From contig NC_082697.1 in the NCBI RefSeq assembly GCF_949987515.2, positions 23,877,730 through 23,941,729 of the forward strand: a stretch of DNA of 64,000 nucleotides, given 5' to 3'. Under the pieces are notes generated by a model that worked only from the letters and a program-made list of their open reading frames with translations, was not told where the DNA came from and did no database searches. The translations under genes and the position numbers were made by a program. This document shows positions 58,301-64,000 of the stretch, in pieces; position 1 is the first letter of the stretch; the number at the start of each line of letters is the position of its first letter. This DNA is from Delphinus delphis. Taxonomy: Eukaryota > Chordata > Mammalia > Artiodactyla > Delphinidae.

Positions 58301-59310
58301 CAAGATGCAGGTAGCAGTAAGTACTTTGAAAGAAAATAAAGCAAGGTAAAGATGACAGGGGCTGCTATTTTAGATAGTGGCCAAGGAAGTTCTTGAAGAC
58401 TGGAATGAAGTAAGGGAGGCAGTTTTGTGATTATCTAGTAGGAGAGCATTCTAGGCAGAGAGAACAGCAAGTGCAAAGGCCCTGAGGTAGGAGCATGTTT
58501 GGCCTGTTTGAGGGACAGCAAGGAGGCTAGAGCAGAGTTAAGCAAGGGAGAAAGTAGAAGGAAATGAGGAGAGGAGTTTAGAGAGTTACAAGTTTCCAGA
58601 TGATTTTGGGCATTAGAGGCCTTGGTAAGGACTTTGGATTTTATTCTAAGAGTTATCAAAGTTGTTGGAAGGTTTTGAGCAGGGCAAGTGACATGGGCTG
58701 ACTAATGGCTGCTGTGTGAATAGGCTGTAAGGAAGCAGGACTGGAAGCAGAAAGACCCGTTAGTGGGCTATGTGGTAATCCTGGCAAGTAATGATGGCAG
58801 CTTGGTCTAGGCAGGTGGAATGAAGACCCCCAAAGCCAAGCCCTTTTTCCAATATTAAGAATGACTATACCTTATCAATCACTTACTATATGCAAGGCTC
58901 TGAGCTTTGTGCATTGTGTGCCTTGTCTTCTTTAATCCCTGCAACAACTTTATGTGGTAGGTTCTCAGATAATACCCATTTTATTATACATGATGAGACT
59001 GAGGCTCAGAGTAGTAAAGCAATTTGCCCAAGGTCATACAGCTCCTTAGGAGGGCATCCAGGACCAGGACTCAGGTCTGACCGTCAGACTCCTGAGCCAG
59101 TGTTCTAAACTCTCTGAATGTGTATATGTTGGGGAATGGTTTTCAGGTGAGTTCACAGAGGAAGAGATTGAGTTCCTGGAAGCCAGGGGTCACCACGTGG
59201 AGAAGGTAGATGTCTTGTCCTGGGTCCATGGCAGCCGGAGAACCAATAACTTCATCATCGGTGTGAAGGACCCTCGGAGCCCAGATGCAGCCGGAGCTAC
59301 CATCCTGTAG
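37173..59310 (+). CDS. GGT7: GGT7, gamma-glutamyltransferase 7, complete, 15 coding exons
   Basis: GGT7 (formerly GGTL3) is a type II membrane member of the gamma-glutamyltransferase family; its enzymatic activity is not firmly established. All 15 exons join in frame to 662 codons, the length I know for human GGT7, and every junction is GT-AG. Residues 1-106 are a cytoplasmic, Ser/Pro/acid-rich tail, about 107-130 the single membrane helix (LTVIVTACLTFATGVTVALI), and 136-662 the luminal or extracellular GGT fold. Landmarks are DAAHCTSLGIEVL and SSVDAAVAAALCLG (150s-170s), SGLGGGG (180s), FRESAP with Arg206, Thr472 as likely nucleophile at the heavy/light chain boundary, and PSGILLNSQMLDF with Asp514. 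Nine N-glycosylation sequons occur (Asn198, 267, 283, 330, 353, 394, 452, 519, 586). Some GGT1 active-site residues are replaced (see findings). Confidence 0.97.
37342..38525 (+). other. GGT7: GGT7 intron 1, 5' part, no recognised repeat
   Basis: GC-moderate intronic DNA, C/T-rich around 38,100-38,400. Short reading frames here lack family resemblance. Confidence 0.4.
38530..38750 (+). repeat. MIR
   Basis: Contains gtagccctggaatcaggagg, ctgactcactgtgtgaccat and cttagtttcctcttccagc. Confidence 0.55.
38770..38975 (+). mobile_element. L2 3' end
   Basis: Contains tataagccctgtgaggatg, gtcttgttcaccatccttt, gcacagtgctaagctttcaa and a final aaataaatgaatga. Confidence 0.65.
39600..39945 (+). mobile_element. 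L2 fragment
   Basis: Contains ggagccacccatgattctct, accactgtagactaagccac and gcatttctgatcatgtcact in L2 order. Confidence 0.6.
39960..40440 (-). repeat. Unidentified interspersed-repeat-like segment between L2 pieces
   Basis: The AT-rich text (gaattttattgggtagcata, ggcttcaggcatagctgca, ctgattggctaggcctaggt) differs in composition from the flanking L2-like sequence. I cannot name its family. The open frame in it has no known homolog that I recognise. Confidence 0.35.
41040..41275 (+). mobile_element. Ancient LINE-like fragment, tentative
   Basis: Contains gtggtaaaaatttcaaacaa, cactccatctcattcccatc and taaccaccatgaagaattt, related to the stretch at 1,840. Confidence 0.4.
41690..41830 (-). repeat. 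MIR, reverse
   Basis: Contains gagcacctacagagtgcctg, gatgaggaaagtgaggctca and catagtcacccagcaagtaa. Confidence 0.68.
42298..42859 (-). mobile_element. L1 3' end, reverse, inserted in L2
   Basis: L1 text aattgaagtatagttgattt and gctgtacagcaaagtgactc is followed, after the internal SINE, by gttccctgtgctatacagta. The flanks tcatcctt at 42,289-42,296 and 42,860-42,867 are the likely duplicated target. Confidence 0.75.
42438..42800 (-). mobile_element. CHR SINE, long form, inserted in L1
   Basis: Reverse copy from aaaatatttatttatttat to caccaccagggaagtccct. The 12-bp duplication ccattatggctt is perfect at 42,426-42,437 and 42,801-42,812. Confidence 0.9.
43475..43710 (+). CDS. GGT7: GGT7 exon 2
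   Basis: Residues 57-135; acceptor cgcccgcag, donor CCCCAG|gtgagg. It carries a Ser-rich stretch (LPSSSSEM), the CSC motif just before the membrane and the whole transmembrane helix. Confidence 0.96.
44088..44239 (+). CDS. GGT7: GGT7 exon 3
   Basis: Residues 136-185 (IFHQGAVVTDAAHCTSLGIE...), the first conserved GGT block with SVDAAVAAALCLG. The donor is GGCGG|gtaaga. Confidence 0.96.
44640..44855 (-). mobile_element. hAT-like remnant, tentative, in GGT7 intron 3
   Basis: Contains ccggccacccacgggccaca and tttaaaaatttggttgctg, in the style of a degraded Charlie-type element. Confidence 0.35.
45490..45607 (+). CDS. GGT7: GGT7 exon 4
   Basis: Residues 186-225 (GGVMLVHDIRRNKSHLIDFR, ESAPGALREE). 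Arg206 corresponds to the GGT1 arginine that binds the substrate carboxylate. The donor is ACCAAG|gtgggg. Confidence 0.95.
45775..45893 (+). mobile_element. Short tRNA-derived SINE in GGT7 intron 4
   Basis: From gacttccctggcggtccagt to gtgcagccaaaaataataa, with the B-box-like gggttcgatcccggg. The 13-bp duplication aataatgaaccag is perfect at 45,762-45,774 and 45,894-45,906. Confidence 0.88.
46609..46676 (+). CDS. GGT7: GGT7 exon 5
   Basis: The smallest exon (68 bp), residues 226-247 (PGLLVGVPGMVKGLHEAHQL), containing the conserved VPG of the family. The intron after it is only 215 bp. Confidence 0.95.
46892..46965 (+). CDS. GGT7: GGT7 exon 6
   Basis: Residues 248-272 (LPWSQVLAFAAAVAQDGFNM), with the family's LPW block; donor CTAG|gtcagt. 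Confidence 0.95.
47301..47497 (+). CDS. GGT7: GGT7 exon 7
   Basis: Residues 273-338; acceptor ctgcccgcag, donor GCAGAG|gtgagc. Includes FLPLGHPPLPGSLL and FYAGGNLTLEMVAE. Confidence 0.95.
47498..48985 (+). other. GGT7: GGT7 intron 7, mostly unrecognised
   Basis: An L2-like scrap near 48,125-48,205 (catggagaacctgctctgtg) is the only repeat I can suggest. No gene or RNA is seen. Confidence 0.4.
48990..49210 (-). mobile_element. L2 fragment, reverse
   Basis: Contains ggcagagggcagtatgtgca, gggccagatcacaaagggcc and cttgaatgccaagctaagg. Confidence 0.5.
49407..49494 (+). CDS. GGT7: GGT7 exon 8
   Basis: Residues 339-367 (AQHAGGVITEEDFSNYSALL), the GG(V/I)(I/L)T.ED block of the family; donor AGAG|gtgacc. 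Confidence 0.95.
49763..50102 (-). mobile_element. CHR SINE, long form, in GGT7 intron 8
   Basis: Reverse copy from the poly-T through atagatttatttatgtattt to taccaccagggaagcccc. The flanks ccataggttttc (49,751-49,762) and ccataggtgttc (50,103-50,114) differ at one base. Confidence 0.9.
50540..50975 (+). repeat. Two MIR fragments
   Basis: The first (50,540-50,710) has gcatagctttggagccagga and ttaaaatggagataataat. The second (50,840-50,975) has gtacctcagtttccttacct and gaggattaaatgagttaat. Confidence 0.65.
51110..51320 (+). repeat. MIR-like pair
   Basis: Contains tgacctgg-type text: ctgcagtgtgactctgggca, gccttagtttcctcatatgg, then a second head gttggagtcctggccctgcc. Confidence 0.5.
51428..51555 (+). 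CDS. GGT7: GGT7 exon 9
   Basis: Residues 368-410 (HLVLSPRPPHTGPALISALN, ILEGFNLTSL); acceptor gtcctttcag, donor GCAGAG|gtaagg. Confidence 0.95.
51726..51814 (+). CDS. GGT7: GGT7 exon 10
   Basis: Residues 411-439 (TLKIALALASRLGDPVYDST), the E..K.A.A.R..LGDP motif of the family; donor CTCAG|gtgggt. Confidence 0.95.
52160..52425 (+). repeat. MIR, near full length, in GGT7 intron 10
   Basis: Contains gtgggctctagtcggactgt, tcaaatcccagcctcaccat, ctgtgcagccttgggcaagt and acttagcaagttgtctggca. Confidence 0.75.
52430..53100 (+). other. GGT7: GGT7 intron 10, AT-rich, no recognised feature
   Basis: I see no gene or clear repeat in this stretch. Confidence 0.4.
53105..53425 (-). mobile_element. L2 fragment, reverse
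   Basis: Contains attcaaaacaaatattttctg, cccctgtgttccaggtactt, then ctgctctcatagacctaaca and gcagatattaatcaaataat. Confidence 0.6.
53460..53609 (+). CDS. GGT7: GGT7 exon 11
   Basis: Residues 440-489 (KVEAAYFRGQINDSQ..., APTAAQVLIMGPDDFIVAMV). Thr472 sits where the autoprocessing threonine of GGT1 is expected, allowing one extra residue in the following loop. The donor is GTCAG|gtatgc. Confidence 0.95.
53727..53844 (+). CDS. GGT7: GGT7 exon 12
   Basis: Residues 490-529 (SLNRPFGSGLITPSGILLNS, QMLDFSWPNRTANHPAPSL). Asp514 of MLDF matches the conserved GGT active-site aspartate. The intron before it is 117 bp. Confidence 0.95.
54616..54753 (+). CDS. GGT7: GGT7 exon 13
   Basis: Exactly 46 codons, residues 530-575 (ENSVQPGKRPLSFLLPTVVR..., ALGANGAARGLSGLTQ). 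The family's PLSS and GGTQI motifs appear here as PLSF and NGAARGL. Confidence 0.95.
55203..55575 (+). repeat. MIR plus a reverse MIR fragment, in GGT7 intron 13
   Basis: The forward unit at 55,203-55,350 has gctttggaatcagacacctc and cctcatctgtaaaatgaaga. The reverse unit from 55,355 has ttactaagtgccaggcacag and gaggaaactgagacccagag. Confidence 0.68.
55920..56019 (+). CDS. GGT7: GGT7 exon 14
   Basis: Residues 576-608 (VLLNVLTLNRNLSDSLARGR, LHPDLQTNLLQVD); donor GGACA|gtgagt, which is followed by the 3.1-kb last intron. Confidence 0.95.
56130..56280 (+). repeat. MIR fragment
   Basis: Contains tgccatttcctggctgtggc and cctcggttttctcacttgta. Confidence 0.5.
56284..56720 (-). mobile_element. L2, reverse
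   Basis: Contains aaccattcattcaacagtgt, cctaccgtgtgccaggcatt, gtaggccaagggaacaaat and gtcaggtcatagaccttaca. Confidence 0.65.
56840..57000 (-). repeat. MIR, reverse
   Basis: Contains ccccattttacagataaaga and ggttataaactagtcaaaga. Confidence 0.5.
57010..58080 (+). other. GGT7: GGT7 intron 14, no recognised feature
   Basis: Only diverged, unassigned sequence. Reading frames are short. Confidence 0.4.
58145..58815 (-). mobile_element. L2, long reverse fragment
   Basis: Begins ttgttcatttatctagaaaa and continues with gttctaggcactgggactca, cattctaggcagagagaaca, gcaagtgcaaaggccctgag and ttggattttattctaagagt, matching the reverse complement of the L2 3' kilobase. Confidence 0.78.
58870..59115 (-). 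repeat. MIR, reverse, ending next to GGT7 exon 15
   Basis: Contains atgagactgaggctcagagt, gcaatttgcccaaggtcata and gagccagtgttctaaactc. Confidence 0.72.
59147..59310 (+). CDS. GGT7: GGT7 exon 15 and stop
   Basis: Residues 609-662 (EFTEEEIEFLEARGHHVEKV ... DPRSPDAAGATIL) ending in TAG at 59,308-59,310; acceptor ggttttcag. Confidence 0.96.
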
Positions 59311-59897
59311 AGCAGCAGGGTGGGGCGGGGGTCTCTTCTCCCCGCCTTTGCATGTTCCTAGAGTCCCTCCTTCTCCCAGGTTTGGTCTCAGAGGGACCCC
59401 AGGGATGCCCCAGATCAGGGGCCAGAGGGGATGCTTAGCAAACCCTATCTCAGAGTAACTGGAAAATTCTCCATCTGGAGGCCTGTGGTGGTGGCAGTGG
59501 TGGTGAGTGTCAGTGTCCACGACCAGGCAGGCAGGACCTTGAGGAGTCAGACTATCTGTCTGTCTGTCTCCTTTCCCTTAGCCATGCAGGCTCTGAGCTT
59601 AGGGCTGTGCTTGCAAACCCTTCTCAAGGGTCCTCGCCACCCCAGCATCTCCAGTTGGGCCTGACCTGGGCTTGTTTTCCAGCTCCCTTCTCCTGTCCCC
59701 AGCCTCATTTCTTAAATGACTAGGATTTTTTTTAATGGACCATCCTACGGAGGGGGCGCTCCTCTCCTCCTCCCATCAGGTTGATTTGGGGGCCTTTCAT
59801 CTGGGGTGGGCCCAAGGTGTGGGGTAGGGGTGGGGGTGGGGACCAGCTCAGGGGCTTCCATTTGCAAAGGGGAATTAAAGAAAGAATATTGCTTAAC
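59311..59897 (+). other. GGT7: GGT7 3' UTR with polyadenylation signal
   Basis: Non-coding exon sequence after the stop. The variant signal ATTAAA is at 59,874-59,879, so cleavage is expected about 15-25 bp further on, near 59,895. A short G-rich run at 59,823-59,841 lies upstream of it. Confidence 0.75.
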
Positions 59898-60074
59898 CAT
59901 GGCTCTGACCTGATTTATGTTTGGCTGTGTTGGGAGTGGGAGTGAGAGAGGAGACCTTGGCTCACCTTGTCGCAGTAGCCCTGACTCCAGGGCAAGCTGG
60001 AGTCAACTTTGTGGGGGTTGTAACAATATCTGCTATCCATCAAAGACTTGCACTAATAAAAATAATTATAATTA

Positions 60075-60330
60075 TAGATAGAATCTATTGAACACTTAAT
60101 GTGTACCAGGCTCTATGCTAAATGCTTTATGTAGATAATATTAATTACATTATAAATCTTCATTACACACTTTATGAGGTTGGTACTAATATTATTCCCA
60201 TTTTACAGATGGGACACTGGCAAAAAAGATTAAGGAGCTTGTCTAATGTTCCTCATGTATTAAGTGGAAGAATTGGGATTCAATCTCAGGATGTTGAACC
60301 CCTAATCTATGCTCTTAACCATTTGCACAT
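60075..60330 (-). repeat. MIR, reverse
   Basis: Contains gaacacttaatgtgtaccag, ttcccattttacagatggga and ctatgctcttaaccatttg. Confidence 0.7.
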
Positions 60331-60414
60331 CTACTAGGTAAAATATTTGTTATAAAGTATACTTTATACAGTATATATCAGACAATAACTACCTTTTACA
60401 AATTATATCGTTCA

Positions 60415-60795
60415 TGCATGAATGTACCTATCCATTATATTACAGGTACTTTGTTAGGCACTGGAGATTCAGGATTGAAAAAGACAGACAGTTTTTTTTT
60501 TATGGATTTGCAGTCTATAGGGAGTCAAACATTAAATAAATAAGGGCACAGATAATTAGGGTAATTGCCATCATGATAAACTCTATGAGGAATGCTATGA
60601 GAATGTATAACAGGAAAGGTAATCTAGTTCAGTTGTGGGGTGGGATCAGCAAAGGTTTCCCCAAGGTAATGAAGAGATGAGTAATACTGACAGAAAAGGA
60701 TTAGATGTGGGGTGTGGGAGTGTCATTTTAGGCAAAGGGAACAGTGTGTGTAAAGGTCCCATGGTGAAGAGGAGAAAGAATGCCAGTGTATTCTT
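60415..60795 (-). mobile_element. L2 fragment, reverse
   Basis: Contains gtactttgttaggcactgga, tggatttgcagtctatagg and gcaaagggaacagtgtgtgt. Confidence 0.6.
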
Positions 60796-60802
60796 CCTAG
60801 AG

Positions 60803-61020
60803 CAGGGGTCAGTCAACAGACTTTTTCTGCAAAGGGCCAGATATGAATATTTCAGTCTTTCAAGCCATATGGTCCTTGTAGTAACTACTCAACTTTGCTG
60901 TTGTAGTGCAAAAGCAGGCATAGACATGTAACCAGATGGCTGTGGCTGTATTCCCATAAAACTTTATTTTACAAAAACAGGGTCCAATTTGGCTTAAGGG
61001 CACTAGTTTGCCAACCCCTA
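60803..61020 (+). mobile_element. hAT (Charlie-class) MITE with 8-bp target-site duplication
   Basis: Begins caggggtcagtcaacaga and ends gtttgccaacccct(a), imperfect terminal inverted repeats. The interior contains tctgcaaagggccagatatg and aactttattttacaaaaaca. The flanks tcctagag (60,795-60,802) and ttctagag (61,021-61,028) are the 8-bp duplication expected of hAT elements. Confidence 0.82.
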
Positions 61021-61064
61021 TTCTAGAGCATACTAAGAGAATGATGGTATGTGATGAAACTGAT

Positions 61065-61225
61065 GAGGTAGGTACAACATTCTTATGAGGCTGATATTAA
61101 TTTCTCCATTTTATGGATGTGGAAATTGTGGTTCAGAGACATGAAGTAACTTGTCCAAGGTCACCCAGCTGATAGTTGGTAGATCCATGATATAAAAGCA
61201 CTCTGTTTGACTCCAAAGATCATGT
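61065..61225 (-). repeat. MIR, reverse
   Basis: Contains ctccattttatggatgtgga and gtaacttgtccaaggtcacc. Confidence 0.68.
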
Positions 61226-61249
61226 CCCTTTCTTCTTTGAAAAAAAAAC

Positions 61250-61640
61250 TATTACTTTACCTGATTACAGATGTAACCATCATTCAAATATCAGACATTT
61301 CATAAGTATATAATAGAGATGATCCATGCCTTCAAAATCTCAACTTTTCAAAAAATCTCATGGACAATAATTTAGTATGTATTCCTCCAACTACTTTTTT
61401 CTGTAGATATATATTATCATTCTATTTAAAAGTAAAAATGGGATTATATTGGTCACAGTGTCTACAACATCCTTTTTTTTTTTTACTTACCAGTATAACA
61501 TGGACATTTTTCCATGTCAATATCAAGATACATGGATTTACCTAATTATTTATAACAATGCATCCATAGGTCATTAAACAGTTTAACCAGTTTCCTATTG
61601 ATGGATATTTGGGTGGTTTCCAATGTAACTTTGAATATCC
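61250..61640 (+). mobile_element. Ancient LINE-like 3' region, tentative
   Basis: Contains tatatattatcattctattt, catggacatttttccatgtc and tattgatggatatttgggtg, typical of old L1 3' sequence. Confidence 0.45.
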
Positions 61641-61795
61641 TTGCCTGATATCTTTAGGTGCTTGAGTAACACCTGTGGTCATACCAACTCTCCTATGCTG
61701 TCTTTCAAGTGATGTTATAGGACCTTCCACGCAGCAGGCTTTTGGGGGTTACATGGGTATCTTGGGGGTCATTTTACTTTTTAAATATATAAATA

Positions 61796-62008
61796 GGGCT
61801 TCCCTGGTGGCGCAGTGGTTGAGAGTCCGCCTGCCGATGCAGGGGACACGGGTTCGTGCCCCAGTCCGGGAAGATCCCACATGCCGCAGAGCGGCTAGGC
61901 CCGTGAGCCACAGCCACTGGGCCTGCGCATCTGGAGCCTGTGCTCCACAACGGGAGAGGCCACAACAGTGAGAGGCCCGTGTACCACAAAAAAAAAAAAA
62001 AAAAAAAA
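61796..62008 (+). mobile_element. CHR SINE, short form
   Basis: Starts gggcttccctggtggcgca and ends with ggcccgtgtaccac plus a pure run of about 20 A. It is among the least diverged short-form copies in the window. Confidence 0.92.
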
Positions 62009-62017
62009 TAGAACTAG

Positions 62018-62294
62018 GGACTTCCCTGGTGGTCCAATTGTTAAGAATCCATCTTCCAATGCAGGGGACGTGGGTTCAATCCCTGGTCAGGGAACTAAGA
62101 TCCCGCGTGCCATAGGGCAACTAAACCCACACGTGGCAACTAGAGAGAAGCCCATGCACTGCAACTACTGAACTCCATGTGCTCTGGTTCCTGTGCACCA
62201 CAACTGGAGAAGCCCACGTGCCACAACTAGAGAGAAGCCTGAAACAAAGAGCCCAGGCAATGAAGACCCAGCACAGCCAAAATTTTTTAAAAAG
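62018..62294 (+). mobile_element. CHR-type SINE, older long form
   Basis: Starts gggacttccctggtggtcca, has gggttcaatccctggtcagg and repeated caactagagagaagcc-type text. It lies 10 bp after the previous SINE in the same direction and is clearly more diverged. Confidence 0.85.
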
Positions 62295-62299
62295 ACCTA

Positions 62300-62740
62300 A
62301 AGTGGAAACTGAAATGCTCATCATCAGTAGAATGGATAAATTGTGACAAATTCAGATAATGAACCATATGAAGCAATGAAAAGGAACAAACTACAACTAC
62401 ATGCAACAATATAGATGAATCTCAAAAACACAAAATTGAGCAAAAGAAGCCAGACTCAAAAGAGCACATTTTGTATGCTTCCGTTTATATAAAGTTTAAC
62501 ACCCAATGAGCCTAATCTATGAAGTTAGACGTCAGAATATTATTTACTTTCAGGGGTGTGGGTAATAACTGGAAAGGGAGAACAAAGGGGTTTTGTGGGG
62601 CTGGTAATGTTCTATTTCTTGATTTGGATGTTTGGACATGTGTGTTCATTTTGTGAAAATTCTTCAGGATTTACACTTATGAATTGTGTATTTTCACGTC
62701 GTTATGTTATACTCTAATAAAAAGTTTTAAAATTTCAGAA
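62300..62740 (+). mobile_element. Old L1 3' region
   Basis: Contains atgaagcaatgaaaaggaac, caacaatatagatgaatctc and tgtattttcacgtcgttatg. Confidence 0.6.
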
Positions 62741-62761
62741 TATTTTTGAAATCAGGTTTTT

Positions 62762-63084
62762 TTGTTTGTTTGTTTTTTATTTTTGGCTGCGTTGGGTCTT
62801 CGTTGCTGTGCACGGGCTTTCTCTGGTTGCGGCGAATGGGGGCTACTCTTCGTTGCATTGTGCGGGCTTCTCATTGCAGTGGCTTCTCTTATTGCGGAGA
62901 ACGGGCTCTAGGCACGTGGGCTTCAGTAGTTGTGGCACGCGGGCTCTAGAGCACAGGCTCAGTAGTTGTGGTGCACGGGCTTAGTTGCTCCGCAGCATGA
63001 GGGATCTTCCTGGGCCAGGGCTTGAACCCATGTCCCCTGAATTGGCAGGTGGATTCTTAACCACTGCACCACCAGGGAAGCCCT
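62762..63084 (-). mobile_element. CHR SINE, long form, with target-site duplication
   Basis: Reverse copy from tttgtttgtttgttttttat to caccaccagggaagccct. The flanks gaaatcaggttttt (62,748-62,761) and gagatcaggttttt (63,085-63,098) match at 13 of 14. Confidence 0.9.
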
Positions 63085-63099
63085 GAGATCAGGTTTTTA

Positions 63100-63740
63100 A
63101 GTCCTAAGAATACTTCTCCTTTTTTTGTGGTCATTTCTTGATACTATTCCATTTTTTTCAATTGTGTAGTTACCACTCTATTTCTATTTTTCCATCTTTT
63201 CTTCCTAAGAGCAATCTTTTTCCTATTGTCTGAAAATTGTTGAGCTGATTTTGTAACAACAAGGCACTTTACTGCCATCTACTGGTAAATTACCATAATA
63301 AAGTTACACATTACAATGTCTACCAGTGAGTGGCACCCATTTACAAGTGATGTCCTCCTGCAAGACACCATTCGCCTAACCAAATGTGATAGCCTTGTCA
63401 TTTGGCACTGTTGTGATGAATCCCACAGACAGTAGAATGTTATGCTCTCTAAGTGATTTTATTCTTTCTTCATTTTTTTCCTGTTTGATGTTGTTCTTAA
63501 AAACATGGTTTTAAGTATTCACTATCAATCTTATCACTGCAAAGCTTAAGCCCATTGGACAAACATATAAAGATAGAAGTTCAATAAATGCCAATCAAAT
63601 TGTTCACATCAAAGAATAATTGATTTGCTTTTTCTTTATCTATATCTGAATCCAGAATAGTCCTTGATGTCTTAGGACTGCTTCTCTTGCTCAAAACATT
63701 TTGTGAAATAGCCTGGTAACCTCTTCAGAGGCCTCTATTA
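63100..63740. other. Intergenic, no recognised feature
   Basis: Diverged intergenic DNA downstream of GGT7 without a gene, RNA or repeat I can name. Confidence 0.4.
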
Positions 63741-63744
63741 GCCT

Positions 63745-63930
63745 GCTGCTTGTTGAGGCTATCATAAGTGCTAGGCACTCTTCTAAACATTTTATATCTA
63801 CTAATTCATTTAATCCACTACTAATTCATTTAATCCACTACTAATTCATTTAATCTTCTAATCCTCATCTGTAAGGTACCCTTATCCACACCTTGCAGAT
63901 GAGGCAACTGCAGCACAAAAAAGTTAAGTT
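63745..63930 (-). repeat. MIR, reverse, with a 20-bp triplication
   Basis: MIR text (ataagtgctaggcactcttc, ccttgcagatgaggcaactg) contains three successive copies of ctactaattcatttaatcca at 63,798-63,855, a local tandem expansion. Confidence 0.75.
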
Positions 63931-64000
63931 ATATTACAGGTGATGATATTACTAAAATACTTTCTTTGGGGAGCTTATAGTCTGTTGGGAACACAAAACA

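Overview
This is mammalian nuclear DNA: split genes with GT-AG introns, CpG-rich first exons, and dense LINE-1, LINE-2, MIR and DNA-transposon debris. Sixteen tRNA-derived SINEs share the 5' head GGCTTCCCTGGTGG(C/T)GCAGTGG and, in part, a 3' module 'gaagcc..aacgaaga'. They look like the CHR SINE family known from whales, hippos and ruminants. Several short-form copies (about 210 bp) are very similar to each other, so I infer a cetacean, probably a toothed whale. The order ACSS2-GGT7, head to head, matches human chromosome 20q11.22, shown here in reversed orientation.

Layout. Positions 1-33,962 (minus strand) hold the 5' part of ACSS2, cytosolic/nuclear acetyl-CoA synthetase. Coding exons 1-4 lie at 33,785-33,962, 27,591-27,786, 601-692 and 279-382; the window ends inside intron 4. 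Intron 2 is about 26.9 kb, filled mainly with repeats, and carries an RPS9 processed pseudogene with a recognisable target-site duplication. From 33,963 to 37,172 lies a 3.2-kb intergenic segment with two separate GC-rich promoters. From 37,173 to 59,310 (plus strand) lies complete GGT7: 15 coding exons and 662 codons, all reading frames joining exactly, followed by a 3' UTR with ATTAAA at 59,874. From about 59,900 to 64,000 is intergenic DNA with L2, MIR, hAT and L1 fragments and three CHR SINEs.

The two genes are divergently transcribed. ACSS2 makes acetyl-CoA from acetate. GGT7 is a type II membrane member of the gamma-glutamyltransferase family. I see no sign that they act in one pathway; their adjacency is conserved synteny.

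The structure least explained by known features is a set of three unrelated, strongly degenerate 16-20 bp tandem arrays at 33.43-33.76, 35.04-35.50 and 36.43-36.80 kb. They bracket and separate the two promoters. Other points of interest are a 117-bp GGT7 intron that stays open in frame, the changed active-site residues of GGT7, a small palindromic repeat cluster at 21.58 kb, and several nested insertions datable by target-site duplications. No previously undescribed multi-gene system is visible. Repeat family names are from memory of consensus sequences and should be taken as class-level calls.
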